A DNA stretch of 64,000 nucleotides from Tomocerus qinae (lineage: Eukaryota > Arthropoda > Collembola > Entomobryomorpha > Tomoceridae): assembly GCA_020055645.1 (NCBI GenBank), contig CM034548.1, positions 37,064,201 through 37,128,200 on the forward strand. The letters run 5' to 3'. The position numbers and the translations under genes are program-made. Below are positions 15,701 to 29,064 of this stretch, in pieces (within the stretch, counting starts at the first letter, position 1; every line of letters begins with the position of its first letter). The notes below the pieces were generated by a model, which did not search any database, had not been told where the DNA came from, and saw only the letters and a program-made list of their open reading frames with translations.

Positions 15701-18700
15701 TTGTCAACATTTAAAACAAAGCTGTCTATTCTATATCTGCTTTAGTTCTGAGAGTTAATTAAATAAAGCTCTACTACAATATAGAACGAACTTTTTGAAA
15801 ATTATATTAGTGTCTGCTTGCAGAAATACAAAAATATTAATTTCTTCGTTAAAGCTATACAAAGTGGTTTAGCAATCAGATTTGCTAGTGTCCAGTCGTA
15901 AAATTTGTGACCTTCATTCTCAGGTATTAGTACCTTGCTGTCTTCGTTGTCATCATTTAACAAAAAATAATCGAACATAATTTTAGCCATTTATTTAAAT
16001 GGACACAATTTTGAACCTAATTGTAAAGGTTGACAAATGTGACAGTTATTTATTCACGTTGATTGAATAGAAACATTTAAGTTCAAACAATCGGAATTCA
16101 TATAATCTTACATTAAATAAATAAATGGTGTACATGAGCTAGGAAGACAAACATTAGTGAGATTGTGTTACCCGTGACCGTTAAGTGCATGAATAGCTAT
16201 CGACATGACGACCGATGACACACAATATTATGCGTCTCCTAAAATTACATCTTCTGCTTACAAAAATCGAATGAATCGCATGGGAGCACGGAAATATCAA
16301 TCGATGTTGGATTTTGTTAATGGGGTTCGTTGTTACTCATTTTTAATCTTTGTATATATGGTTACATATCTACACACTACTCATTACTTATGACAGGCAT
16401 GAGTCATTCTATTGACATACACATAACACCTAACACAACAATGACGCATATCAATAAATTCCTACACAAAATGTTCAAACAATTCTTTCAATTCTCTATA
16501 TTTCCTCAGAATTTAGTATTGAAATTGACGTTGATTATTACAAGCTTAATTTTCTGTTAAATTCGCTCGAATTTTGGATTGCCATAGTCAATTATTTCGC
16601 AATTGTACTTAAGTAAACAGTTTTGTATTGTTAAGTGGTAGGTACTCGACTAATATTGTGTTAAAAGTAGCAAAGGACACAAAATAACATTTGCAGAATT
16701 GGTGTTATCGCTTCCGATTAATTCAGAAGGTTCTTTTATACTTATCGCGTTCTCGCTTTTCTGGAACCTTCTACCATATTCCCCGTTTTATTGTATGTAC
16801 GATTCTCAACTCTCCATTTGCAGATGATAGTAACCTTTTTAATTGACTTCCTGCAATCCAATGACATTAAATGACGTTCTACCAATATTATTACTAACTG
16901 GAAACTTGGTTTACTGCTTCTAAGTACAAGTCTTATTAGCAGAGTTGTATACGTTGTATAGCTATAATATTCATGCTTGTCGTATCTAAAAGGAAAAATG
17001 AATTTGCTTTGTTTTATTAAGGGTTAAGAATTAGTTCTATTAATTATACCATTTAAAATGTAAACGCTTTCAAAAAATTTTTAGCAAGGGATTAAAGCAT
17101 TAAAGTTGCGATAGAGTTATGTATACGAAGCTAAAAATGAGGTGCCTGATCTAATGGCAACACGACGTGCATCAAAAGGATAAAAGATTAACTCCACAGT
17201 ATTCATGAGTAATATTAATGATATAATGCAGGTAAGAGTAACATTTAACCTCGTTGCATGATCACAACCCTTTACTGACATCATGAATACCCATGAAATG
17301 TATTGGCGTTGGCGGCACAAGTCCTTTTTAGGAAATGCTAACGTATATTACATAATATTATAGCTTACACTACACCTTAGCAGAATAGAAATTGTCACAA
17401 TCACATTCTGAGAATACTGAAATAATAACACTAAAAATATTCAAGGAAAAAGATAAATCCCTAAATATTACTATTTGTATTCATTTCATCAATCTGTACA
17501 AAAGGCTACAATGATCTCCCCGAGTGCTTTTTCAAATGGGCACTTGTTGCTGTGGCCTTTCCTCAACATTTCAATACTCAAACCTTTGCACCTCGTTTTA
17601 TTTCGCCAGTCACATATCTACCTACATAATTTTCTGTCTTTAAGTTAGCATTTGATACAGCTCACAGTTTGGGCTAGTGCAGTTCATCTGTTGACACTGC
17701 TTTACTTGGCAAATTAGGTGCAGGCAGAAGTTGTAAGATAACAAAAATGTGTTGCCTCATGTACAAATTAGTAATAGTGGTGTCGCTAAATACCAAGTAA
17801 CTTCCAGGTACTCCAATGTTTTATGCTTGGCAATATTTCCGTTCTCGACGATTAGCAATGAAATTGTCCGCAGGAATATGGCAATCACATTTTGCTGTCA
17901 TCAGGAAGCTTGACGCTGTCGGAATCCATAAATAGACACCAAAAGAAAGATTTGTCACTTTAGCTGTTTTTGGAACATCCTGAAATGGTATTTATAAATG
18001 TATTGTAGACACAATTACCCAGTGATGACTTAAGCTGATAAAAACATTGTAAACATTTGCAACTATTTTCTCTTGGGATTGGCATAGTTTTTGAACAACT
18101 CCATGATTATGTTATAGCTAATTGTAGAACACTTGCAATAAAAGAGGTGTGATAAATGTGCCATTTTTATCTCCAAAGGACTTTGTCAATATCAAATCAA
18201 TTTGATTTGTATTTTGTTTCCACTCCTACATATTCATAAATGAAATATACTTATGCAATATTAACTTGCTTTAACTATAAAAATTAAAAAAAATTACATG
18301 ACATTTTGAGATGAACTTTTTAAATTGTGAAGATTGTGTTTGTACTTTTTAAGTAATATGTCGTAGCTATTTGATTGTAGGTATAGGTAGGCGCCATTAA
18401 TACTTATATTTACATTTGATGTAGTGTGTATTTGATGTGCAGTCCAAAATCGATAAAAAATGTTGGTTAATGATTACATGGAAACATGCGGTTTTATGCT
18501 TTAGATACCCAAATTTATCTTATGGTTAGTCAATATGGTGTTGTCGTTCCTTGTAAAAAGTTTTACACTTTATAGAGTCTATACTAATTGGATACAAATT
18601 TTAAGACTTAATAAGCTTAGTAAAGTTCAAGCTTATACATCCTACGAGTAACAATATCAATTTTGCCATATGTAAAAAGTTATTATTGACTAGCAAATAA

Positions 18701-21700
18701 AAGTTCATTGTAATCCTATATATTTTTTCGCAGTTAGAGGAAGAATTAATTTTTTCCAACTTTTCCTTAATTTGTTTTATTTTGAGAAATTGGTTCGAGT
18801 TATCAATGCTCAACAAGTTCAGTCAAGTTTTGCAATTTTTAATGGTAAAAGTAGTAGAAAGTAATTATCATTTGCATGAGGATATTTGACTTTAAAGAAT
18901 TTGAATTTATTCGGTTTTAAAATTAATACATTTGTGAATGTGTTTTGACAACTACGCAAGGCTAAAGAACGTTTATTACAATGGATAATTGGAAAGAAAC
19001 ATCTACTCGTTTTTTCTTACCTAGTAAAAACACAACAACAACAACTACTACTAAATATTACACAACGAAAGGATCACAGGTTTGCATTCAAGTCTTGTAC
19101 TTAATTTTGATATACTGGCAGCATATTTTATGTTCAGTTCTTCTAAGGTTTCTTGTTCAATTAGGTAAAATAAATAAGATATAGTAAATAAAACATTTAA
19201 TGATGTGCTAATTTTAAATTAAAAACAGTCATATTTGGGGATCAAATATATTAATCATTTAAATAGTCGTGTGTAGCATAATGTTTAACTTGCTTAACAG
19301 CATGATTTTTTGCAATCTTTTTCCATCTAGAAAATAAACATCCAGTAATATACAGAACAAATTGGGTATAGTAAATACATAGTGTCTTATCCCTACTAAT
19401 TATATAAGAAATTCGTGTAGCACAAGATGCATTTGCGTGAAATGAATACTCTACACTTTATTACTTACGTTAAACCAGCTTTGTTGGACACGAAGGCAAA
19501 GAGCATTGTGATGTAATGACTAAATAATTTCTTAATGTGATTTTATTGTTGCTTTCAAGACAATTGTTGTTTAACTCGTCTTGACTTGTATTTTATACGA
19601 ATGTTATATGCTTACATGTTCTTGAAAACCATTTTCTACATCAAAACGCTTACACACAAATTTATTGTTGAATAATGCTTGCCATGTATTATCCATGTAC
19701 CCTTTCAATATAGTGGCTCCCTAACGTTAACTGAAATATCGAATTCCTGATCACAGAGAGAACCTGTAAAGTTATGTATAGTCACTTTACAATTTACCAA
19801 GTAAATTCTCTACAGATAATTTATGATTGTACAGCCATAAGTTTTAGCATTTGAAAGAACTCTGATTTTGGAAACACAGCGTGGTAATTTATTGCTTGCC
19901 GAGGCAATTTTCCAATGCAAAAATATTGCACGAATAATTAATGGAAACGCACTATAGTACTGCGTGCCAATATTTATAATAATAGTATTTGTAAACAATT
20001 TTTATATTTATACAGTGCTGATACTCTTCAGATAAGTGCTAGGAATTTCAGACAATTGCAAACTTATAACAAAGGGTGAAAGAAGGCAGACATTTTGTAG
20101 CAAATTATAATAACTGGCTGGATTATTTCGCCAAAATTAATTTGCTATCGTATACCATCACCAAACAATTAAAATGATATAGTTTATATTAGAGTATAGA
20201 GAACTATCATTACCTTCTTATATTGTTATACTATAGGTATTCTTTTATGAATTTAATAAGGACAGGCTTGAGTCGATAGATTATTGTGCGTTCGCAAATG
20301 TCCCTGCCCAGTCTGACCGCAATACTCAATTTGATTTAAAGATTGCTAGTTCATTAGTGTTGAATAAAACGTTATAACAAAGCAGTATCCTTAAAACGCA
20401 ATTGGGTGGGTTCCCTTCTCTCATTGTTTACCAAAATAAGTTTACATTTTCACATAATAATTTTCAGCTATAATCTTGGTCACATTATTTTCCCTAGATA
20501 CAGACATAATTTTATTTCTGTTGCTTGCTGGGCTGTGACTCATTAAAAGGTACGCATTGCTGATCTTTTAAAACAATATATTCGCATCGCCTAACTGTTC
20601 AGATTCAGATATGATATGATGTGAGTACATAAAATATAATGACTGCCGTGGGCTGACACTCAACGCAGGCAAATAAGATCTGCATCAGCCAAATTGACAC
20701 ATTAAGTGGGCAAATAATGTGCATTCATCTTGGGTGTCCGAATTAAATCGGTAAAAATTCGCAGATATATCTACGGATTTTGATCCTTTGTTAAATTATG
20801 CATATACATTGTTTTATACTTACATTACACAGATTTATATCAAGAAAAATACAACAGGGCAATAATAGAAATAACGGTAGGCAAAGTCCGAAAATATGAT
20901 GTCCACATTTTGGTCGGTTAATAATGTTTACTTGTAATTTGGTATGCCTCCTATGCTGTTTTATTCGTTGAGTGTTTGCATCTGAAATAATCGGAGGAAT
21001 GGCAGTTATTGATTGGATTCTGCTTTGGTCTGGCTGATTGCAGAGAAATTGAGAATGTACTTATTCGTAGAAAGAAATGAGACAAATGTAATAAACTTAA
21101 TTAGATCTTTATCCCGTGGACTGGAGTGAACTTGTATGTAAGTTAGCAAGACCAGATTTTTGTTGTACGTGGCTGAAGCCGCAGTGAAAAATCATCATTA
21201 GTTTGCTCCTTAACATTTAGGATTCATTAACCATTGGTCAATGCTGTAAAGGCGTAAGCTAATCACACATTAAGATTTCCAAGCTGATTTTTTCTGCAGA
21301 GTTGTTGATGTCTCTTGCATAGACTGATAACAATAGGGGAACGTATTTGTTTTGCAACTGCTGATTGTATGCATTGTATCGAAGAATGTTAATCATTGAA
21401 CGCTGGTGGAGTGGATGCAGGCAGGCTGGGTGTCAAAGAACAATTCGTCCGCTCTCGACTCTGAGACAGAAGGTTTCAGTTTTGGTGTAGGTAGGTAATC
21501 GCTCAAAAGAACATTAAATTTGTGTAGGCTGGGTTAGTTGGACTGGCTGGATGGCTGTCTGCTCACCTTATAAGATGACTTGTTCTTCGAAACAATGTTA
21601 GCGTTGGAGTTGGAGGCATCTCTCGTTTAATGCTAATATCTGTAATAATAGCATGGAATGTCAGGGATATTCTCGTATCTCCTATTTTCTTCAAACAGCG

Positions 21701-24454
21701 ACGTTTGCTAAATGTCCTGGCCCACCCTACCCTTTATTCACCATCCCTACCTCAAATCTCATTTTCAAACCATGCAATAAATATATCAAATACATCATCC
21801 TCTCAATTTATTGTCCATCCGGATTGATAAATCTCACAATGAAAACTCTTGGATCATCCCAATCTTAAACCCACCCTTCTATTTTCAGTTTTAAAATATT
21901 TACTCTCTAAAGATCACATATTATAATGTAAAATACTTAATCTATGCTTAGATATTTTGCCAACCGTCAAAGGCAGTGTTGAATAATAAAAATGAACGAA
22001 AGTACACTTAAACATTAACTATAATGTGTTTTGCTTAGTATTCCCTGAGCTCCCCGACTTTAAAAGCATTGAAACAGTTTTTCAGATAACGATTACAACT
22101 TTGTTGATGACAGGTATTGACTGCTGTTGATTTAATGAGAATAGGTGCTAATGGTCTGAGCTACATTATTTGCTAATGATGAGTTGTCGGGATTTCTTGT
22201 AACAAAAGCTGCTGCAGACGCACAGACTTTAATTTCAGCAGCCAGCATGGAAACATTTCATGAATATTTGCACAAGTATTTGCATCAGTGTCACTACAAT
22301 AGTTAGTATGATTACATGTAAAAAGAAATTCCGATATTATCATGACGCTATAATTTGTTACAATGTTTGAAATACTGATTCATATGCAAAACAATGACGA
22401 TAAGCTGTCTGCTCTATTTACCAAGTCCAGATAATAACAATAAATTCTTTGAAGTCTGTGTGGTATTTTATTACTGCCATTTTAAAGCTACGCTCAATTT
22501 TTAAGCGGAATTGAAACGTCACTGATTTACAGAATAAGCTTAGCTACTAGAAAAAAGGCTGTTCAACAGTTATTAAATTATGATTATTAGCTAATTCCAC
22601 ATTTTTACTACTTACTGTAGTTCGGATTTCATTATGCAGCATTATATGTACACTCTTAGTGTAATAAGAGCTTCTGACACTTTTATTTGCATTTATTGCA
22701 AAGGACGTTACTATAAGGTTATAGTTAAGACATTTCAATGGAAAGGGAAACAATTTAATTGGTATTTGCTAGATAAGTGTGGACATCTTCTGTACACACT
22801 GCTTTGCGGTATGTGGTCAAGATAAGAATGTGTCGAATAAGAAATAATTTTTCCTTTCGAGATATTTAAATGTAGCAAGTCAAAGATGACTTTATTGATT
22901 AACTAACTTCTTTACAATATAACTATACATCAAAGATTATACTAGAAAAACAAATTTATCCAACTGTTAATAACGGATGTATAGCATTAACTTTAGGAAT
23001 ATTTTGGCGATACTATTGATTAGAGTATAAAAGGAGTTATTTATACATCTGTATTTACTTTATTGCCATCGTTATTTTTCATGAGTGTTAGAATTGTCTA
23101 AAAGTAACTCGTCATTGAAAAACGGCTTATTTTTGCTGTAGCTTTATGTTTGTCCGTTGAGATAATATTTGATTTACATCAGGAGATACTTAATCCATAG
23201 AAGGTAATTGTGGAATGTGTCCATCAAATACTAGGAATGCAAATAATGTTTATAGATGAGGTTCTATACGAAGAGTAAGACAACATAAATAATTAGAGGG
23301 CCATCTGAGAAGTGCAATTATATGACAAGCTGTGTATTTACATTGATTGAGAGGGAAAAAACTGGAGGCAGGGTTAACTAACTACTTGACATAAGAAGGT
23401 GTCTCATCCTCCGTATTTTATGGGTTGGTGATTGCAATTAAAATTGTCAACTGACTAGTGAAGAAGAGTAAATATTGGGCAAAGTCGAATAAGTATCGAG
23501 CTGGGTGAATCGACCACTCCTCTGTGAATTCAATAGTTACATGTAGCTGATTGAGGGAACAAATGTTACAATGGCAATAAATAGTGGTCCTCTTGATTGG
23601 AGTTGGCTGGTTAGTTAGTTAGCTTCGTCGGCTTAGAAAGAGATTCGTAAATGGCCCTTACATGCATAAGGCAGTATAGGAGAGCAGAGATATTTATTGT
23701 CGTGTAGTCGAACAGATTAGATTATGTTCGTGGCTTTAAGTCTCCATTTCTTTATTGACGGATGGAATCCGTGTCTCCATTTGCATATTATTATTTCTCT
23801 TCTACATAAATACACGAGTACTTGTATAGATGTTTAACTGCAGTGACAAGAGTTTAAAATGTTCAGATAATATTACTAGGTAGGTAGGTAGAATTGTGCA
23901 ACTTCTGCCAGGCACTACAGACTAATCAACACAGCCCTGCAATTAACGGGAGTATATAGATGTCTATGTACAAAGTAACTACTAGAAAGAAGTCGCATTC
24001 TGTTTTTTAGCGTAATAAGCTCCTATTAAGAATAATGCTATCTGGATAAGACTATGTTGTGTGGTTGTGACCAACTTGGGTCACCAGATTTGTCATTAAG
24101 ATAGCAATAGAGTTGAAAGGAACAAAACATTAGAGTCTTTCTCTTCTATGGATACTTCTTTATTATATTATCATGTAAGATGAGTACAAGATCATCAATT
24201 GGTGATTCTTGAGACACAGAAATCTAAACTACCTGCATACAATCAACTTATTCTTTGTAATATAGGTTCATATGTCCCGAACTCAAGCATTCAAATGGCA
24301 TTATGTGCTGTTAAAAAATTTTAAACTTCTGCAAATAAAACCAAACTTGGCATTATGTGGGAAACGTTTTTTGAAACGCAATCGAAACCAAAACATGTCC
24401 AACAAAAATAAAAAAAATCCTGTGAAAACCAGTAAGGAATAATAAGTTAAATGA
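6778..24454. other. Non-coding 5' flank or intron
   Basis: About 17.7 kb with no supported gene. The open frames are short and unlike known proteins; the longest one starting with ATG is 103 codons at 12219-12530, with no domain I recognise. Short microsatellite-like runs occur, such as GGTA repeats near 23878-23890. A slightly GC-richer patch at 21400-21630 contains TCAGTT-type initiator words, but nothing firm enough to call a promoter. Confidence 0.55.
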
Positions 24455-24847
24455 AAAATATTTTTGCTAGTTATACAGAACGCAGTAAAGGTCTCGTTAA
24501 TCTTTAATGGTCCTGTAGAGTTGAACATAGTATCTGTAGTTGGAGGCTTTTTCCAAGGTTTAACCAGTTGCCAGTTCAGCAAGTTGACCAGTGTTAACAT
24601 AAAAACTGGGAAATTGCAATTAATATCAACAACGAACAGAAAGAGCCGTGGTAATGTCACTTTAAATCAAAAAGTTATGGCCAAGCTATCAGCCACACTC
24701 AAATTATGGATCTGCCTAATTGCAACTTTAATTTACTCACTCAGTTTCATTCTCATTCATTTTCAATTATATAGCGGCTGTAACATAAACCCCTTTCATC
24801 TCCCATCAACCTCCATTATATACACTTTACATACATTTTCACTGTAA
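24455..24847 (+). other. Unexplained open frame, both strands open
   Basis: The + frame is open from 24455 to the stop ending at 24847, about 130 codons without ATG near its start. The - strand is also open over 24301-24660. The + translation has a mildly hydrophobic stretch near its C-terminus but no domain I recognise. The reverse-strand opening is Phe/Leu-rich, as expected for AT-rich sequence. I think it is more likely chance or an old interspersed repeat than a gene. Confidence 0.15.
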
Positions 24848-26403
24848 CGTAGATACTACATTCATCTTCAGTCTAATTCTTACCAGTAAGGACTTTAATA
24901 ATAATATTTACAATATATGTTAATATATTATTACTGCTATAAACTATTCAAACCAATAATAATATGTCTATCTAGGTAAATTATGTATCTATCTGTAAAT
25001 AATGATGGAACACGTTGCTATACAATAATCTTTCACATTCATTAAGCGTTTTTTCTATGATTATCCCTTTCCACTACACCATAACCGTATTACGTTTTAA
25101 ATATGGAGCTTCATAAAATTATCGAGTTTCTAATTTATTATCGCATCTGCAAAGACGGTATTAAGGCCCTTTGTCTGCAATTTGTTACCAGTAGCCGCCC
25201 AGAAGATTTATCCCAATATTCTCGTTTTAGAGAATTTTTTTCCCATGAGTTTGTCTACCAAATCTTTTTCTGTTGTCGGTACATATTCTTTCATTACTGT
25301 TCTCTAAGCAAGTGAAAAATATTTATAGATGCAGAAAATACGTGCATATATAAATATTACTAATATCCACTGTTTTAATACCTAATTCAAAAATTAAAAT
25401 CTATTTATGTATACATTTTAATTATAATAAACCAGATTATGGCAGTAAATTTTTTTCAAAGAAATTCTTATTTTGCAAAATGTTTTGGAGTTTGTAAAAC
25501 TTGTAATTCTGATTGAGTGCTTGCAATTGCTGACCAAACTAATGATAGATATGAAAATACAATTTTTTGGTTTTTATTGCCCTACATGTTTTTTTCTGTC
25601 AGTGGAATACGCGTCAATAAAAAAATAGTTAAAGAAATACAATTTAAATCCATTCACATATATTCAAACATGTTTATTACGGATTTCTTATCTTTATTTA
25701 TATTAAATAATTGATGGTCTCAAAATTATAACATTGGGGCTATTACTCCTAGTAGAATAAGGGTTCTCCGTGAAACAAAGTAAACTCTTTGTTGAACGTA
25801 GTGCAATTTATATATGTTGTAGATCTATGAGGTTGGTAGTTATTTTTATTTACAATGATTGCTCACTTACATTATCTACCTTAGGCATTGTATTGTTGCA
25901 TTACATTTGAAAAGTAATTATATAGCACAAATAAGATGATAAAACTTAACTGATTGTAATGTTTGTAAGCTTGAGTTTCTTTTATCCATAAAATGATAAT
26001 CTCTAATCACATATTATATTAAAAGTAAAATCAGAAGGAAAATAAAGCTGCAGGGGTGGGCATCTCTCGTTTACCTTGGCTGACAATTTGGAAAGTTTTA
26101 AGGTAAATACATAGGCTGCGAATCATTTATCATAGACACATGCATTGTATAAATAATAATTCACGTGCACATACGAAACAGATATACTTGCCTACTTCTA
26201 TTCTTTTCATAGAAATAAAGATGTCTTGCAGTTTTATTGTAATGATAACTATTATATTATTAGTAAGGTAAATGTCGAGGTCAGCGTATGCATTATTTAG
26301 CAGGCATATTTATATAATTTATCCGTAGTTGTTAAACATCCTTGATGCACGTCTTCGCTTGGCTACTGCTTAGCGATTTATTTGCATTGTGTGTAACACG
26401 TTT
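24848..26403. other. Non-coding stretch
   Basis: AT-rich sequence with many TAAT/ATTA words. No open frame with protein character and no RNA gene recognised. Confidence 0.5.
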
Positions 26404-26562
26404 AGTGCAAATTGCACTGTTATATTTCATACTCCCAGTCAAGTTGTAAAAACGTAAGAAAACATAATGCTGCAATAATATTCATAGCGTTAATATAGCG
26501 GCGAACACTATAGTAGTATACACGAGCTATTCATTGTGCGTATAATTAATCCCCGGATTAAT
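26404..26562. promoter_or_regulatory. Cluster of symmetric sites, candidate enhancer
   Basis: Two tight palindromes lie within 160 bases. At 26404-26418 the word AGTGCAA-A-TTGCACT is perfectly symmetric. At 26545-26562 ATTAATCC-CC-GGATTAAT places two TAATCC words head to head, the core bound by K50 homeodomain proteins of the Otx/Bicoid/Pitx type. The flanks include TTTGCAT, an octamer-like word. This is suggestive of a cis-regulatory element 2.5 kb upstream of the first SARM1 coding exon, but rests only on motif appearance. Confidence 0.25.
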
Positions 26563-28974
26563 AGCTTCACGGTTAGCTAAAATAGCTGTAATGATTTATG
26601 GAGACAGTGGTTGCAGTTTTGTTAACTATTTCAACTTCATCCTGAACACATCTCTTGTGATTCTCTAGTTTGAATTGAATTGTTATTCAAGTTTCACGTG
26701 TTAGCATATAAGTAGTTTACCGTAATAGGTTATTCGAAGTTTTCAAGTTTAAATTATTATAAAGAAAATAAAATTTATTTAAAATGTTTACTAAGTGGTT
26801 TTTGTGATACTAAAAATGACATTTTAATATTGAACTTCTTCTTGAACTGACTAGTAGTTTTATCGATTCTAACTTTAAACAGAAAATCTATAGAAAAGTC
26901 TATGGTAAAAAAGTGTTTCAATTTACATGAACTGATTCATTTGAAATCTGTTTTATTAGTGACCAATTATACTTGTAATTATATAATGCTATTTATTGCT
27001 CTTGCAAAAACTACAATGTCTGTTATTTTTTATTCTATATTTTCCAAATAACTGCTGCACCGAATCACGAGTCAGTAGCACCCAAAATTATTAAATGGTA
27101 AATCAACAAAAAAAAATTATCGCTTGACTGTAACGTCACTTAATTTGACGGAAATTGATTTAAACTTATATCAATAGCTAACAGATGACTAAAATGACGG
27201 AAGGAGAAGATAGAAATTTGTAATCTATAAATAATATATAGCGCACAAATATATTTTGATGACAAAGAAATAAATAAAATAAACCCGAAATGTTCCACAT
27301 TCAGAAAAGGTTGCATTATATTTTGGATTTGTTGATAAGTAGGTAGGAAGGCTTATAGAATTCGGTCAGTCAGTAGAGTAAGTAGGATAGTAAGCATGGA
27401 ATGTAATTGTTGGGGGCATAATGAATATTAGCTGATGATTTGATAAGAGTATTAAAGACCAGTAAAAACAAATATGTTATGCGTGGTTAGGGTTGGTCTG
27501 TCGCTCCGTCCTCTTTGGCTATCTTATATTTTATTAGTAGGTGAGACTTTTGAGCTGATAAATAATGCTGTCGCTTCACCATTGTATTGTAAGTTAGGTT
27601 TGGCTAATGTTTGGCCATTAAGCAGTTAGCTTGTGCAATTAACTGTTAGTGAGCCACATGAAATAAAGCGTGGAAGTTTCGTGCTTTACTGTCCTAGCCA
27701 TTTGCCCTTTTTCATTGCAAATCAAGTCAAGACAACCTGATTGTTTATATCCACTATTTATTTTCATGGGTGTCATTTAATTTTTTGAACCGTATGCGAC
27801 TCAAGTACAACTCAGATAGGATTTCCACTACAACTCCAAGATACTTTGTTAAATATCCTGAGGCTTTACCGACTTGAGTCAAATACTTTAAAGAGCTTGG
27901 GGTTCGGTAAGTTGCAAAGTTGTTCTCTATTCAATGAACTAAATTCCTGAACGAGTAGTCAAGTTCTCTGATGTAGTAATTTTCAATAAATACCGATTGC
28001 GCTCCTTTTCGGCTGTTTTTTAAGTACTTGGCATCTATAACGATACTATTCTATAAGATTTGCACAATATTTTGAAATGGCCGCAGTATCTTATCTTCCG
28101 TTTGGGTTAGTCAACTTTGGCAATCTCTGAAAACATTATCCTTATCTGTCTATATTTATCACATAATTCTACATCTACTACTAAGTATTTAGGTGTGGAA
28201 ATAATACTGCGAAGGTATTTAAATCCTCCTATTAGTATTTGGATCACGGAATTTAATATTGATGAACCAGAAAGAATAAATTAGTGAAAAGGGCCAACTT
28301 GTCCGACAATAAAATAAATTTTTTACCCTATAGCTGCATGTTTATTAATTCTTTTGTCTTCTGAGCTCATTTAATAGGAATAATGGTCTTGGTGACGGTG
28401 ACCCTTTGAATCTTTGAGTTGTAGTTGCATGTAGCTATTAGTTTATTGTATTGTTGAGAACGACAAGGAACAGCTAGAAAGCGATTCAGCCTAACAATAA
28501 GTTAGAAGATGTAGTTTTCAGGGCTTGTAATTTATTGCGGTAATTGTTGTCAAAGGAATAAACGGTTTGATTTGCTTATGAACTCCTCTGATGAAGGAAA
28601 CCAGTTTAGAAGATGTTACTTTGACATTTTGACATTCATTACATGACTGGATACGTACGCGTTAAACTTATCTTGTCTTACAATGTCCTTAGTCGGATTT
28701 CTCATTTTAATTATTTCAATGCTGCACATTTACGAACTATGCACTTTGCTTTGAATAACTAGATAAATGCTCAACTGATGATATCACTGGAAAATTAGTT
28801 ATTTTTATTTCTTTCTTTTAAAACTGCTTTTACCATGAAAATCTCGTAACAAATTTGTCTTGACATCTTAAACCCCCGTTGCAAATTAAGTCGCTGCTTG
28901 ACATAAGTATTATGTATTCATATAGTCAGTGATTAATGGGAGAATTAATGCTATGAATATTTTGTTTGTTGTAG
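26563..28974. other. SARM1: Non-coding stretch upstream of first SARM1 coding exon
   Basis: No coding sequence seen. The stretch ends in a convincing splice acceptor (T/G-rich tract, then TAG at 28972-28974) directly before the ATG-starting exon. At least its 3' end is therefore probably intron, and the gene should have one or more 5' exons further upstream. Confidence 0.6.
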
Positions 28975-29064
28975 ATGGCTGATTCAGATGAATTGTCTGG
29001 CACTACTCTGAATGGACAGACCATGGGAATTCTCAATGGTGTCCAATCAACCGGGAATGTCCAG
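28975..29064 (+). CDS. SARM1: SARM1 coding exon 1 (residues 1-30)
   Basis: The ATG directly follows the acceptor TAG at 28972-28974. The 30 codons read [12 protein letters not shown] and onward to a GTC CAG end, followed by a GTATTA donor at 29065; phase 0. It joins in frame to the 30197 exon. The segment is hydrophilic with no signal peptide or mitochondrial targeting look, unlike the N-terminus of mammalian SARM1. The ATG could be the start or an internal Met if an upstream coding exon exists. Support is the frame continuity and splice sites, not recognised homology. Confidence 0.65.
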
